DNA of 64,000 nucleotides from Gracilibacillus salinarum (GTDB lineage: Bacteria > Bacillota > Bacilli > Bacillales > Amphibacillaceae), in NCBI RefSeq assembly GCF_022919575.1, contig NZ_CP095071.1:496001-560000 (forward strand), read 5' to 3'. Of the stretch, positions 1 through 8,688 are shown one piece after another. The position numbers were made by a program, and so were the translations under genes. Numbering within the stretch: position 1 is the stretch's first letter; each line of letters begins with the position of its first letter. The notes beneath the pieces were generated by a model. The model was not told the DNA's origin. It saw only the letters and a list, made by a program, of their open reading frames with translations, and searched no databases.

Positions 1-280
1 CTCTCATTACTTCGGCAAATTCCCCTTTCCATAATCATCACAGGAACATCTTCCTCCGATTATGTACTATTGGTTTTTGCACCTCTATTCTCACTTCAAT
101 AAAAAATTGAAGTAAAATATTAAATTGTTTTATGTTGCTTATCACTATAACAAAAATCGAGCTGAATTGCAATGGTGATTTTAAAATTCACATAATAATA
201 TAATTTTAAAATTCGACTTTTTTAAATATTTTTGTTACTTTCTCCCTTTTTATTCGTTTTATATATGGAGGGGCGAGCAA
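1..280. other. AT-rich intergenic region at window edge
   Basis: No gene is supported here. The stretch is very AT-rich and holds a short perfect hairpin at 93-113 (ACTTCAAT with ATTGAAGT) that may be a weak terminator or part of the promoter region of the sigma-factor gene that follows. A strong ribosome binding site (GGAGGGG) lies just before position 281. On the minus strand a few open codons reach the window edge behind a GGAGG, but too little is visible to call a gene. Confidence 0.5.
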
Positions 281-780
281 ATGATGGAATCGATTGATCG
301 TATTTATAACTTATATTTTCATGATATATACCGGTTTTTGCTCTCCTAAGTAAAGATCACCATACAGCGGAGGATCTGGTGCAAGAGACGTTCTTTCGTG
401 CTTACTTAAATGTTGAGCATTATGAAGGAGACACGATCAAATCGTGGCTGTTCTCTGTAGCATATCGGGTTTATATCGATTATTACCGTAAACATAAGCG
501 GATGGTAGTTAAAGAACAAGGATTTTTTACATCTATTTTTGACAAAAAGAAAGTATTGTTAGATTCTCTTATAAAAAAAGAAGAAATTGAAGAGATTGTT
601 ACTTTACTAGAAAGCTTGCCTGATAAACATAAATACGCAGTGCTACTCCATGATTTCCATGGACTGTCGCAAAGAGAAGCGGCACAGGTTATGAAAATCC
701 AGCAAAGTCATTTCAAAGTATTGTTATTTAGAGGTAGGTCGGCGATCAGAAAAAGAAAGGCGGGAGAAAATGACGGATGA
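281..780 (+). pseudogene. sigM: SigM-like ECF sigma factor, frameshifted
   Basis: ECF (group 4) sigma factor that would direct RNA polymerase to cell-envelope stress promoters. Starting at ATG 281 behind a GGAGGGG site, the first 22 codons read as sigma region 2.1 (DRIYNLYFHDIYRFLLS), then hit TAA at 347. One base appears to be missing near 341-346. From there another frame continues region 2 (HTAEDLVQETFFRAYLNV) through region 4 (LPDKHKYAVLLHDFHGLSQR) to 780. Total length, about 166 aa, and wording fit Bacillus SigM. The next gene starts 11 bases before the stop and encodes a YhdL-type anti-sigma, as in the B. subtilis sigM-yhdL operon; that gene is broken too. Either a real inactivation or a sequencing error. 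Confidence 0.85.
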
Positions 781-1931
781 ATTTAAGAAAAAGTTAGAAG
801 CATATGAGAAAGGCGAATTATCCGAGGATGAATTGGATGCATTTGAAGAAGAGTTAGACAAGATTGAAAAATACCAAGAGCATCTTCAAGAGAATGATTA
901 CGAAACGCTTGAGCACAAGGTAAATCCAGATAAAAGTAAAAAGCAAAAAAAAAATAATGCGCCGTGGGAAATGGAAAGCAAGATTTCAAACTGCACTGGT
1001 TGCAATTGGGTTATTTATTGCATTCACAATAATTGCGATAATTTTTACGGCCATTTATTATTCATGGGGAAAACCGGATCGCCTGGAAGTTTACAGAAAT
1101 ATCATTGACCATACACTGACGATAACAGATCCTTACGGTTATATGGGAGCAACAAGTATGCACACAAAGACATATTTTGGTTTAGAAGCGACGAGAGAGC
1201 AAAATAAGATAGTAGGACATGAGCGGATTATGGTTGGTGAATGGCAAGTAAATTTCCTCTTTTCCTCCATGTCTCTGCCGGAGGAAGAGAATTATGGAAG
1301 ACAGTCTCAGGAGCAACCTGCCTTTGCCTTTCCTGGATTAGGCACCAGGGGTATGTCTGATTGGAATCAATTAGAGAATTTGTCCGAAGGTACGGTTGTC
1401 TCAGGTTATGTATCTTTTTCAGAACTACTGGAAACAAAAGAAGTGTTTGATTTGTTGGAAGGGAAGAATATAGACTTACTATGGTTGGCAGTAGATACAG
1501 GTGGAGAAGACAAAGTTCCAACTAAGGGTACTATCTTCGATCCAATCGGATTCCCTAGCTTTCCTATTTGGCATGATGATGATTTTATTGTAACGGAACA
1601 TTCGGAAGAAGATAGTGGATGGCTTGGAGGTAAAGTAGTTTCTGAAAGTGCGGTGTCACCAGAATATGAAGAAGGTGATTATGCTGTTTTGCATGAACAA
1701 TTTATAAAAACGTTGAAATTTTTAAAACAACATGAAAATAAAGCCGATAAATTAGTGTGGGGCGAGCTTAATATTAGTGAAAGACTAAATTATCTTGAAG
1801 AACACGGTTTTCAGCATTATGGAGCAGTTATTACAGGCCCGACTAAAGAAATACTAAAACTGCAGAACGACGATTCTATAGCTGAATTAGAAGTAGATGA
1901 AGTCGCGTTTTGGAACTGGAATGAACAGTAA
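770..1931 (+). pseudogene. yhdL: YhdL-like anti-sigma factor, frameshifted at an A10 run
   Basis: Membrane anti-sigma factor matching YhdL, which holds SigM inactive in Bacillus. The N-terminal cytoplasmic part (MTDEFKKKLEAYEKGELSED) starts at ATG 770. The rest is in the +1 frame from about 957: a transmembrane segment (ALVAIGLFIAFTIIAIIFTA) followed by the extracellular sigma-factor-regulator C-terminal domain that ends GPTKEI...VAFWNWNEQ. The two frames meet at ten A residues (945-954); nine would restore one protein of about 386 aa. The gene overlaps the sigma gene by 11 bases, so the two are translationally coupled. No yhdK-like gene follows. Slippage on the A10 run could still give some full-length product. 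Confidence 0.85.
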
Positions 1932-2084
1932 CGATTATTATATTTCTTCCATCAACTGAGTTCTTTTACATTCGTTGCTTTTTGCATGGAATTTATATTA
2001 TACGCTTATGTGAACCATAAATGACAAGCTCACTAATGACACACAACAATTCTAACAAATAAACGTAAAAAGGGAGGGATTTGA

Positions 2085-2867
2085 ATGGATTCTGCAAATC
2101 AAAACAGCAAAGCTTGGGACAAAAAAGTGGAAGATGGGTCTAGATATACACAAGCTGTAAGTAGGGAAATGATTGCAAAAAGCAAATCCGGTGAATGGGA
2201 AATAACTGTAACTACTGAAAAAGCGGTACCTAGGGATTGGTTTCCGAAAACGTTGTCTGGCTTGAAGGTTCTTTGCTTAGCTTCTGGAGGTGGCCAACAA
2301 GGACCGATATTAGCTGCAGCTGGCGCAGAGGTAACCGTTACAGATATATCTGAAAAGCAATTACAACAAGACGAAATGGTAGCAAACCGCGATGGACTTA
2401 CTTTAAACACGGTCCAGGGAGATATGTCCGACCTCAGCGATTTCGAAGATCAATATTTTGATATGGTTGTAAATCCGGTTTTAAATTTATTTGTCAATGA
2501 TGTACGTACGGTGTGGAATGAGATTGCACGAGTGTTAAAAGATAAAGGTGTTTTAATTGCAGGCTTTACAAACCCGTTATTATGGATTTTTGATGATGAG
2601 CAAGAAAGAGAAGGTATATTAGATGTTCAGCATTCTATACCGTCTTGCACATTAGATTATTTGCCAGAGGACAATATCGCAGACTATATTCATTCCGATC
2701 AGACAATCGAATACGCCCATACATTAGAAGACCAAATGCAAGGACAAATAGATGCAGGATTTGCGATAACTGGTTTTTATGAAGATGATTTTGGTGGCAG
2801 CAGAATATTGGACAAATATATTAAAACTTTTATCGCTACAAGAGCTGTAAAGTATACTATCAGTTAA
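2085..2867 (+). CDS. class I SAM-dependent methyltransferase
   Basis: A 260-aa soluble protein with a Rossmann methyltransferase fold. The SAM-binding glycine loop is VLCLASGGGQQGPI (about residues 64-77), followed by the acidic strand end VTVTDIS and a motif corresponding to GDMSDLSDF. The substrate is not recognisable; proteins like this are often annotated only as methyltransferase-domain proteins. The start ATG has a strong AGGGAGGGA site 6-7 bases upstream. It stands alone between the frameshifted sigM/yhdL pair and a DUF4256 gene on the same strand, with no shared operon evident. Confidence 0.8.
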   Translation: MDSANQNSKAWDKKVEDGSRYTQAVSREMIAKSKSGEWEITVTTEKAVPRDWFPKTLSGLKVLCLASGGGQQGPILAAAGAEVTVTDISEKQLQQDEMVANRDGLTLNTVQGDMSDLSDFEDQYFDMVVNPVLNLFVNDVRTVWNEIARVLKDKGVLIAGFTNPLLWIFDDEQEREGILDVQHSIPSCTLDYLPEDNIADYIHSDQTIEYAHTLEDQMQGQIDAGFAITGFYEDDFGGSRILDKYIKTFIATRAVKYTIS

Positions 2868-2982
2868 ATAATTACTTATATCACTACCCGCAATACTCCC
2901 ACTGATAGAATTCTCACTTTATTAAAAAATATGGTACGATTTACATGAGGGTATTGTGCTTATAACGAAAGGAGATAAGAAA

Positions 2983-3546
2983 TTGACCAAAGAAATAGAA
3001 ATGTCGCCTGAGAAGTGTGAAACATTGCTCGGTGTGTTAAAAGACCGCTTCGAGAAAAATATGGAACGCCATCAAGGGTATACTTGGGATAAAATTAAAG
3101 CAAAACTGGAAGCTGATTCGGATAAAATGTGGTCACTGAATAAAATGGAAGAAACTGGTGGGGAACCGGATGTTGTTGAATATGATGAACACACGGATGC
3201 ATACCTATTTATTGACTGTTCTGCAGAAAGTCCAAAAGGTCGCAGAAGCATTTGTTATGATCGCGAAGCATTGGAATCCAGGAAAAAACATAAACCTGAA
3301 AACACTGCAATGGATATGGCTAATGAAATGGGTATTGTGCTCTTAACGGAAGAACAATACCGAAAATTGCAAAAGCTTGGAGAATTTGATAAGAAAACAT
3401 CGAGCTGGGTGAAAACACCTGAGAAAATAAGAAATCATGGCGGTGCAATTTTTTGTGACCGACGTTATGATACCGTGTTTACTTATCATAATGGAGCAGA
3501 TTCCTATTATGCCGCCAGAGGTTTCCGAGGGGCACTAAAAGTCTGA
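2983..3546 (+). CDS. DUF4256 family protein
   Basis: A 187-aa protein of the uncharacterised DUF4256 family, recognised from its overall pattern: N-terminal helix (PEKCETLLGVLKDRFEKN), central block with SAESPKGRRSICYDREAL, and conserved C-terminal region with HGGAIFCDRRYDTVFTYHNG and SYYAARGFRG. I use the TTG at 2983 as start because GAAAGGAGATAAG lies just upstream; the reading frame opens at GTG 2956 with no ribosome site. Function unknown. It is followed at once by a strong terminator, so it is probably a single-gene transcript. Confidence 0.85.
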   Translation: MTKEIEMSPEKCETLLGVLKDRFEKNMERHQGYTWDKIKAKLEADSDKMWSLNKMEETGGEPDVVEYDEHTDAYLFIDCSAESPKGRRSICYDREALESRKKHKPENTAMDMANEMGIVLLTEEQYRKLQKLGEFDKKTSSWVKTPEKIRNHGGAIFCDRRYDTVFTYHNGADSYYAARGFRGALKV

Positions 3547-3558
3547 GTAATGAAAGTT

Positions 3559-3609
3559 AGTGTAACAATACTCGCGATCCAGCGATTTTGTTACACTATC
3601 CCCTTTTTT
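3559..3609 (+). terminator. Rho-independent terminator after DUF4256 gene
   Basis: Perfect 10-bp stem AGTGTAACAA (3559-3568) with TTGTTACACT (3588-3597), followed by ATCCC and a run of T. Confidence 0.85.
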
Positions 3610-3630
3610 ATCAGTCAACAAAGGTATTAA

Positions 3631-4066
3631 AGTGCAGTCACAGCAGTAATCACATTGAACATAAATTTTAGTTCATATAATATGGATTATGTCAACAAAG
3701 ACTGTATTGCCAAATGGTCATTTTGATATCGTTTATCTGCTTAGCAAAGCTCCGGAAATAGGCTCCGCGTCCTGTGGGGCACGGCTTCAGCTAACTTAGG
3801 AAAGAAAATTCTTTTCCTAAGTGGATCTTCAGCTCGCGCTGATCCCACGGGAGTCTCCGCCTATTTCCTACGCTTATGGGAAGTGCTACAACTTACGGTA
3901 CAGCTAAAAGCAGTAGTTCTAGGCATTATGTTATTCAAAAGCTGTTATTTATGGTGCAATCAATATGGCTGCTTGGCTAGCGATGGCTAGTTGACATAAT
4001 CCATATTATAGGAAGTTGTTTATTAATTAAGTCAATGAGGACCGGGCGGTTTAAGCCCGGTTTTTC
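3631..4066. repeat. structured intergenic repeat element, copy 1
   Basis: First of four related elements. It begins with AGTGCAGTCACAGCAGTAAT (3631-3650). Terminal inverted repeats are 3672-3696 and 3990-4017 (core ATAATATGGATTATGTCAAC and its complement). Inside is a double palindrome: outer arms GGAAATAGGC (3754-3763) / GCCTATTTCC (3859-3868), inner arms ACTTAGGAAAG (3794-3804) / CTTTTCCTAAGT (3811-3822). It ends in a terminator-like hairpin, ACCGGGC...GCCCGGTTTTT, at about 4040-4065. No reading frame is supported. This copy is in the opposite internal orientation to the right half of copy 2. It resembles a MITE or structured intergenic repeat; no transposase is in the window. Confidence 0.85.
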
Positions 4067-4069
4067 TGA

Positions 4070-4274
4070 TAAGTCAAGAAAGTATAAATTTTAGGCTATA
4101 TGATGTTCGCTGACAGAAACGGCCACGTCCGGCTCCAGCGCCCAGAGACTAGGCGACTTCGCGAAATCGCCCTACGATAAGTCATCATCGATTCGCAAGC
4201 TCACCGTGATTCCTTTATCTCAGTTGATTCGCTCCACTCGCTACGTCTCTAAACGGGCGCTTGCGCCTTTGTTC
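4070..4274. repeat. secondary ~200-nt repeat (copy A)
   Basis: Nearly identical to 36139-36338. It starts with AAGTCAAGAAAGTATAAATT and ends GGGCGCTTGCGCCTTTGTTC. Outer self-complementarity pairs GCGCCCAGAGAC (near 4139) with GTCTCTAAACGGGCGC (near 4246). It carries an 8-nt stretch (GCGAAATC) missing from the other copy. Both copies directly follow the terminator hairpin of a structured element and both end at the 3' end of a minus-strand gene. Here the end lies 4 nt past the sspP stop codon. Confidence 0.85.
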
Positions 4275-4277
4275 AAT

Positions 4278-4430
4278 CTACATATCATGCGATTTATTAT
4301 GCTTTTGTCTGGAGTGCTTCTGGTTCTTTACTTTATGAGAGCCTGCCATCGGTTCTCCGTATGGTTGAGTAGGGCTTTTCGGTAAATCAGGTTGTTCAGA
4401 TTGCTTTGGACCTTTTCGGTTTTTTGCCAT
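4278..4430 (-). CDS. sspP: small acid-soluble spore protein P
   Basis: A 50-aa basic peptide matching the SspP family: the C-terminus KVKNQKHSRQKHNKSHDM follows the family signature KVKNxxHxRQKHNxSHDM, and QPYGEPMAGSHK matches the GQPEPLSGSKK-type centre. It is a minor SASP found in the forespore core. Start ATG at 4430 has GAAGGAGGAT upstream. The frame is short and easily missed. The stop codon lies four bases from the end of the adjoining repeat, so the gene probably ends in or uses repeat-derived DNA for its 3' region. Its presence shows that the organism forms endospores. Confidence 0.9.
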   Translation of the reverse strand: MAKNRKGPKQSEQPDLPKSPTQPYGEPMAGSHKVKNQKHSRQKHNKSHDM

Positions 4431-4448
4431 TGTATTCATCCTCCTTCG

Positions 4449-4694
4449 TTAGTTCAGTGAATTAGCATATTTAATAAACGATTCCTCATTTTCAATTAAA
4501 CCACATACACCACACTGTATTCTCTGGTTAGGCCCGTTGTAGGCGATATGAAAAATCTCCAGTGGTTCATTTTCGTAATCATTTATTATTTCTCCTGTTT
4601 CCATGTCTAATTTCACTGGCTTTGCTATTTGTTCAATTACATTAAAGCGCGACCGATTTGTTTTACATTTCGGACACTTATAAGGCTGAGTCAA
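4449..4694 (-). CDS. small zinc-ribbon protein, function unknown
   Basis: An 81-aa protein with two CxxC knuckles, CPKC at residues 8-11 and CGVC near 62-65, spaced as in zinc ribbons, so zinc binding is likely. I recognise no specific family function. The start is TTG 4694, chosen because TGGAGGAATTATAA lies directly upstream. It sits 18 bases before sspP on the same strand and could be co-transcribed with it. Confidence 0.75.
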   Translation of the reverse strand: MTQPYKCPKCKTNRSRFNVIEQIAKPVKLDMETGEIINDYENEPLEIFHIAYNGPNQRIQCGVCGLIENEESFIKYANSLN

Positions 4695-4912
4695 TTATAA
4701 TTCCTCCATTACTTTTTATAGTAAGTCTTCGATTTTGATAAATGTTTATCTTTATTTTCTCTAATTCGTTCTAAATTATGCGAGACCAAAATTGATTAGC
4801 GATCCTATATTTTGCACAAAATAAAATGAGTCGATCCACATGTAAAGCAACCAGGAATTCACGAAGGCAATTTAATCGGTAAGGTAGATAAATACAAGAA
4901 GGAGTCAATAAC

Positions 4913-6318
4913 ATGAATGATTATAAAAAAGGATCCGCTATCAAGAAGTCGTTGCTCCAACCAACTTAGAGGTGACTAGTCCTGTTCATTTAACAGATCA
5001 AACGATGCTATCGCATAAGAAAAGAATAATACAACGAATGAAAGAGGAAGGTTTCGACGTATTGGTCATTTATGCTGATCGGGAACATGGCGGAAATTTT
5101 GGCTACTTGACTGGTTTTGAGCCAAGGTTCGAAGAGGCTGTGTTAGTCTTGCACATCACCGGGAAAGCATATATGCTGCTTGGCAATGAGTCACTGCGAA
5201 TGCATCAATACAGTCGAATTACCGTAGAGGCAATTCATACACCATACTTCTCATTACCGAATCAACCAATGGGAAATACGGATACATTACAAATGTTGTT
5301 TGAGTCGGCAGGTATTCTAAAGGATATGCAAGTTGGTATGGTGGGTTGGAAGCTATTTACGAGCAGTTTGGAAGACAATAAACAATTATACGATGTGCCT
5401 TTTTTTATAGTAGATACAGTGCAGAAAATGGTGAGTGAGTCTGGAATAGTCAAAAATGCAACTGATTTGTTCATCAACCCGGACCAAGGAGTTCGCACGA
5501 AGATGAATGCCAATGAGATTGCTCACTATGAATTCGGTGCTACACTTGCTTCGTCACGTATGTTGAATATGTTGGACAATATCGAACCAGGCAAAACAGA
5601 AATGGAACTCGCAGATGAATTGGCCGCTTTTGGTCAACCGAATAATGTTCAAACTATCGTGGCTACTGGGGATAGATTTACAAATGCTATAGTTGCTCCC
5701 CGGGCAAAAAAAGTTAGTGTAGGAGATACATTTTCCTCTACACTTGGGTATAGAGGTGGACTAACTAGTCGATCTGGTTATGTCGTTTCCTCAGCTAAGC
5801 AATTACCTTCAGAGCTAAATGATTATTTAGAGAGGTTAGCCATCCCTTATTATGCTGCTACTGTTGCCTGGTACGAAAATATTGCAATTGGTATGACAGG
5901 AAAGGATATGTATCATTTAATCGAAAGGGTTCTTCCGAAATCAGAATATAATTGGCATTTAAATCCCGGTCATCTAACTGCATCTGAAGAATGGATGTCT
6001 TCACCGGTTTATCCTGACTCAACTATCACGTTTAAAAGTGGCATGATGTTACAGATGGATATTATCCCAAAAGTCGCAGGATATGGAGGAGCTAGTGCTG
6101 AGGATGGCGTGGCAATTGCTGATAAAGAGTTAAGAATCGAACTTGCTGAAAACTATCCAATGGTTTGGGAAAGAATGCAACAACGACGACTTTATATGAT
6201 AGATGTTTTAGGAATAAAATTGCAACCTGAAATATTACCATTATCAAATCTAAATGGTTATTTTCGTCCTTTTTTATTAAATAAAACAAGTGTATTGGCA
6301 GCAAATAATAATATTTAA
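4913..6318 (+). pseudogene. M24-family metallopeptidase, frameshift after codon 6
   Basis: Xaa-Pro-peptidase-like (creatinase/'pita-bread' fold) protein of about 468 aa. The strong site AGAAGGAGTCAATAAC points to ATG 4913 (MNDYKK), but that frame ends at TAG 4967. The rest is in another frame, RYQEVVAPTNLEV onward, open to 6318. One extra A in the six-A run at 4925-4930 would join them. Metal-site landmarks are visible: a conserved His in LNPGHLT, Asp in LQMDIIP and the final EDGVAIAD. If the frameshift is real, translation could restart at GTG 4972, which has a weak site. Otherwise this is a single-base sequencing error in an intact gene. Confidence 0.8.
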
Positions 6319-6399
6319 ATATATTACTTGAATTAGCAGGAGTACTGCCCACGCTGGTTTGCACAAGGTTATAAATTAGCTTCTCTCTTTCATTAATTC

Positions 6400-6427
6400 T
6401 TGACAATCTGGAAAAATCTGATATGAT
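6400..6427 (+). promoter_or_regulatory. sigma-A type promoter of the thiamine operon
   Basis: TTGACA at 6400-6405 and TATGAT at 6422-6427, spaced 16 bp, about 25 bp upstream of the TPP riboswitch. Confidence 0.7.
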
Positions 6428-6451
6428 AAAGTCGAATTTAATATACGAAAC

Positions 6452-6547
6452 ACATCCACTAGGGGTGTCTTAACAAGACTGAGATTAAAGTGATACTTTA
6501 AGACCCTTAGAACCTGATCTGGTTTATACCAGCGTAGGGAAGTGGCG
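6452..6547 (+). ncRNA. TPP (thi-box) riboswitch
   Basis: All conserved blocks of the TPP aptamer are present in order: ACTAGGGGTGTC, CTGAGATTAAAG, ACCCTTAGAACCTGATCTGG, TACCAGCGTAGGGAAGTGG. P1 pairs CCACT (6456-6460) with AGTGG (6541-6545). The terminator stem at 6586 (AGCCACTTTC) is complementary to the GAAGTGGC at the aptamer 3' side, giving the usual choice between aptamer plus terminator (TPP bound, off) and antiterminator (on). It controls ykoEDC. Confidence 0.97.
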
Positions 6548-6585
6548 ACTATTCCTATACATATGAGTTGAATAAGTATACGTAT

Positions 6586-6621
6586 AGCCACTTTCTTGCG
6601 TGCGAGAAGGTGGCTTTTTTG
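6586..6621 (+). terminator. riboswitch-controlled terminator
   Basis: Stem AGCCACTTTCTT (6586-6597) with GAGAAGGTGGCT (6604-6615), then T5. It is the expression platform of the TPP riboswitch. Confidence 0.9.
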
Positions 6622-6657
6622 TGTGGTAAAGAAAATATGTAGAAGGAGTGGGAGAAG

Positions 6658-7251
6658 ATGAAGAAAAAATTAACATTGGTAGACATTTTAATTACGATTG
6701 TCATTGCTTTTATTTTTAGTGTGATTTACCGAATTTGGGGACCATTATACAATGTGATTTCTGTGGTTGGCTTGCAAGTTGATCAGCTAGTTTATGGTAT
6801 GTGGTTTATGGCGGCTACGGTTGCTTTCCTGATTATTCGAAAGCCAGGTGTTGCATTATTAGCTGAAGTGGCGGCAGCTCAGGGTGAATTTCTTTTCGGA
6901 GGATCCTGGGGGATTTCATTATTACTATACGGCATCCTGCAAGGACTAGGCTGTGAGCTTGCGTTTGCAATGTTTCGTTACAAAAGCTATCGATTGTTTG
7001 TCACTTGTCTGGCGGCCATCGGTGCTACGATAGGTTCGTTAATACTGGATGTGTTTTATGGCTATATCGATACGTTAGCATGGTGGAATGTAAGTTTATT
7101 AATTGTTAATCGGACGATTGGTGCTATTGTGATCACTGGTGTTTTTGCTTATTATGTAGTGTTAGCATTGGATAAAACAGGTGTTACCAAGATAATTCGT
7201 CCGTTATCCGAAGAAGATTATCATTTTTCCGATAAAGAAACGGGGTCGTAG
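6658..7251 (+). CDS. ykoE: YkoE-like substrate-binding (S) component of thiamine/HMP ECF transporter
   Basis: A 197-aa integral membrane protein with about five or six hydrophobic helices. The central motif AEVAAAQGEFLFGGSWG is typical of YkoE. It is the S component of an energy-coupling-factor importer for thiamine or its pyrimidine moiety (hydroxymethylpyrimidine). It is the first gene after the TPP riboswitch (site AGAAGGAGTGG) and lies one base before ykoD, which supplies both ATPase domains. B. subtilis has a ykoF gene ahead of ykoE; none is here. Confidence 0.9.
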   Translation: MKKKLTLVDILITIVIAFIFSVIYRIWGPLYNVISVVGLQVDQLVYGMWFMAATVAFLIIRKPGVALLAEVAAAQGEFLFGGSWGISLLLYGILQGLGCELAFAMFRYKSYRLFVTCLAAIGATIGSLILDVFYGYIDTLAWWNVSLLIVNRTIGAIVITGVFAYYVVLALDKTGVTKIIRPLSEEDYHFSDKETGS

Positions 7252-7252
7252 C

Positions 7253-8683
7253 ATGATCGAAATTAACCATTTAAAAGCGAAATACCCAGGACAGTCCAGG
7301 ACAATTATTAACGACTTTTCTGTATCCGTTCCGAAGGAGGAAAAGGTTTTATTAATTGGTCCTTCGGGTTCTGGTAAGTCAACCATCATGCAGATATTAG
7401 CAGGATTAATTCCGGAGGTTATCGACATTCCTCTAAAATATCAGTCTCGTACTGTACCTGACGCGTACGGCATAGTCTTTCAGGATCCGGACACACAATT
7501 TTGCATGCCATATGTCGATGAAGAAATAGCGTTCGTTCTTGAAAATCGAGGTGTCGATCGTGAGGAGATGCCTGGCCTGATAACAGAGTATCTCGAGCAA
7601 GTCGGTTTATCATTTGCTGACAATCATATGCTGATTCAACAATTGTCAGGTGGCATGAAGCAACGACTTGCGATTGCAACCGTTTTGGCGTTGGAGCCGT
7701 CCGTCATCTTTTTGGATGAACCTACTGCTATGTTAGATGATCAAGGTACTGTAGATGTGTGGGATACGATAAAAAAGGTGGCAGCAGATAAAACGATTAT
7801 CATTGTCGAACACAAGATTGAGCATGTTTTGTCCTTTGTCGATCGAGTTATCATGCTTGATGAGTCAGGCAATATAATGGGAGATGGTACACCAGAAGCC
7901 ATTTTTACGAGATTTCGTGAGAAGCTATATCGCTATGGTGTTTGGTATCCTGACATTTGGCATGATTATCTTGCGCAACGAGCAAATGCCAGGCCCTCTA
8001 AGCCAATGTCGGGTCAGCCGGTCATGCGTTTCGACTCCTTTACAGGTTACCGTCAGAAAAAAATAAAAATTGAATTAGAAAAGGCAACCATTAATCAAGG
8101 GGACTGGCTGGCAGTTACTGGTGAGAATGGTTCTGGCAAAAGTACACTTTTACTTGCCATCATGAAGCTGATTCGTATAAAAGGGAATATTTATTATTAT
8201 TTGCCACAGGAATCAATTCATTGTAACTACCGGAAAATGGGTTATGTATTTCAAAATCCGGAATTACAATTCATTGCAAACTCTGTATATGAGGAGCTAG
8301 CTCAATCCTTAGTAAATAGTGGAGAGGAAGTGCTTGCTGAGAAAATAGAACATCATCTTAAAAAATATCACTTATTTCATGTCAAGGATCAACATCCCTA
8401 CGAATTGTCTGTAGGGCAGAAGAGAAGGTTAAGTGTTGCTACCGCTACGATCGCTAATGTTGAGGTCTTACTCTTGGATGAGCCTACATTTGGACAGGAC
8501 GCTAAAAACACGTTTGCTATGCTCGATATGTTAGACTCCTGTCGCAGAAATGGGATAACGATTATGATGGTAACCCATCAAAAAGAAATTGTGCATCATT
8601 TCGCTACTAGAGAATGGCGTGTGCAACAGGGGCAAGTTCAAGAAGTGACAACATATCCATTACCTATTCAAAGAGAGGGATGA
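7253..8683 (+). CDS. ykoD: YkoD-like double ATPase of ECF thiamine/HMP transporter
   Basis: A 476-aa protein with two fused ABC ATPase domains. Domain 1 has Walker A GPSGSGKST (about residue 32), ABC signature LSGGMKQRLAIA and Walker B VIFLDEPTA. Domain 2 has Walker A GENGSGKST (about 290), a degenerate signature LSVGQKRRLSVA and Walker B VLLLDEPTF. It provides the energy for uptake through YkoE (S) and YkoC (T). It starts one base after ykoE and ends just before ykoC, so the three genes form one riboswitch-controlled unit. Confidence 0.92.
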   Translation: MIEINHLKAKYPGQSRTIINDFSVSVPKEEKVLLIGPSGSGKSTIMQILAGLIPEVIDIPLKYQSRTVPDAYGIVFQDPDTQFCMPYVDEEIAFVLENRGVDREEMPGLITEYLEQVGLSFADNHMLIQQLSGGMKQRLAIATVLALEPSVIFLDEPTAMLDDQGTVDVWDTIKKVAADKTIIIVEHKIEHVLSFVDRVIMLDESGNIMGDGTPEAIFTRFREKLYRYGVWYPDIWHDYLAQRANARPSKPMSGQPVMRFDSFTGYRQKKIKIELEKATINQGDWLAVTGENGSGKSTLLLAIMKLIRIKGNIYYYLPQESIHCNYRKMGYVFQNPELQFIANSVYEELAQSLVNSGEEVLAEKIEHHLKKYHLFHVKDQHPYELSVGQKRRLSVATATIANVEVLLLDEPTFGQDAKNTFAMLDMLDSCRRNGITIMMVTHQKEIVHHFATREWRVQQGQVQEVTTYPLPIQREG

Positions 8684-8688
8684 GGCGA

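Noticed and set aside
1..44. Possible start of a minus-strand gene at the window edge
   Set aside because: A GGAGG precedes a few open codons, but the visible stretch is too short to test.
770..1108. 112-aa frame as a complete independent gene
   Set aside because: Its first 60 residues are the N-terminus of the YhdL-like anti-sigma factor; after the A10 run the frame is out of register and its remainder resembles no protein.
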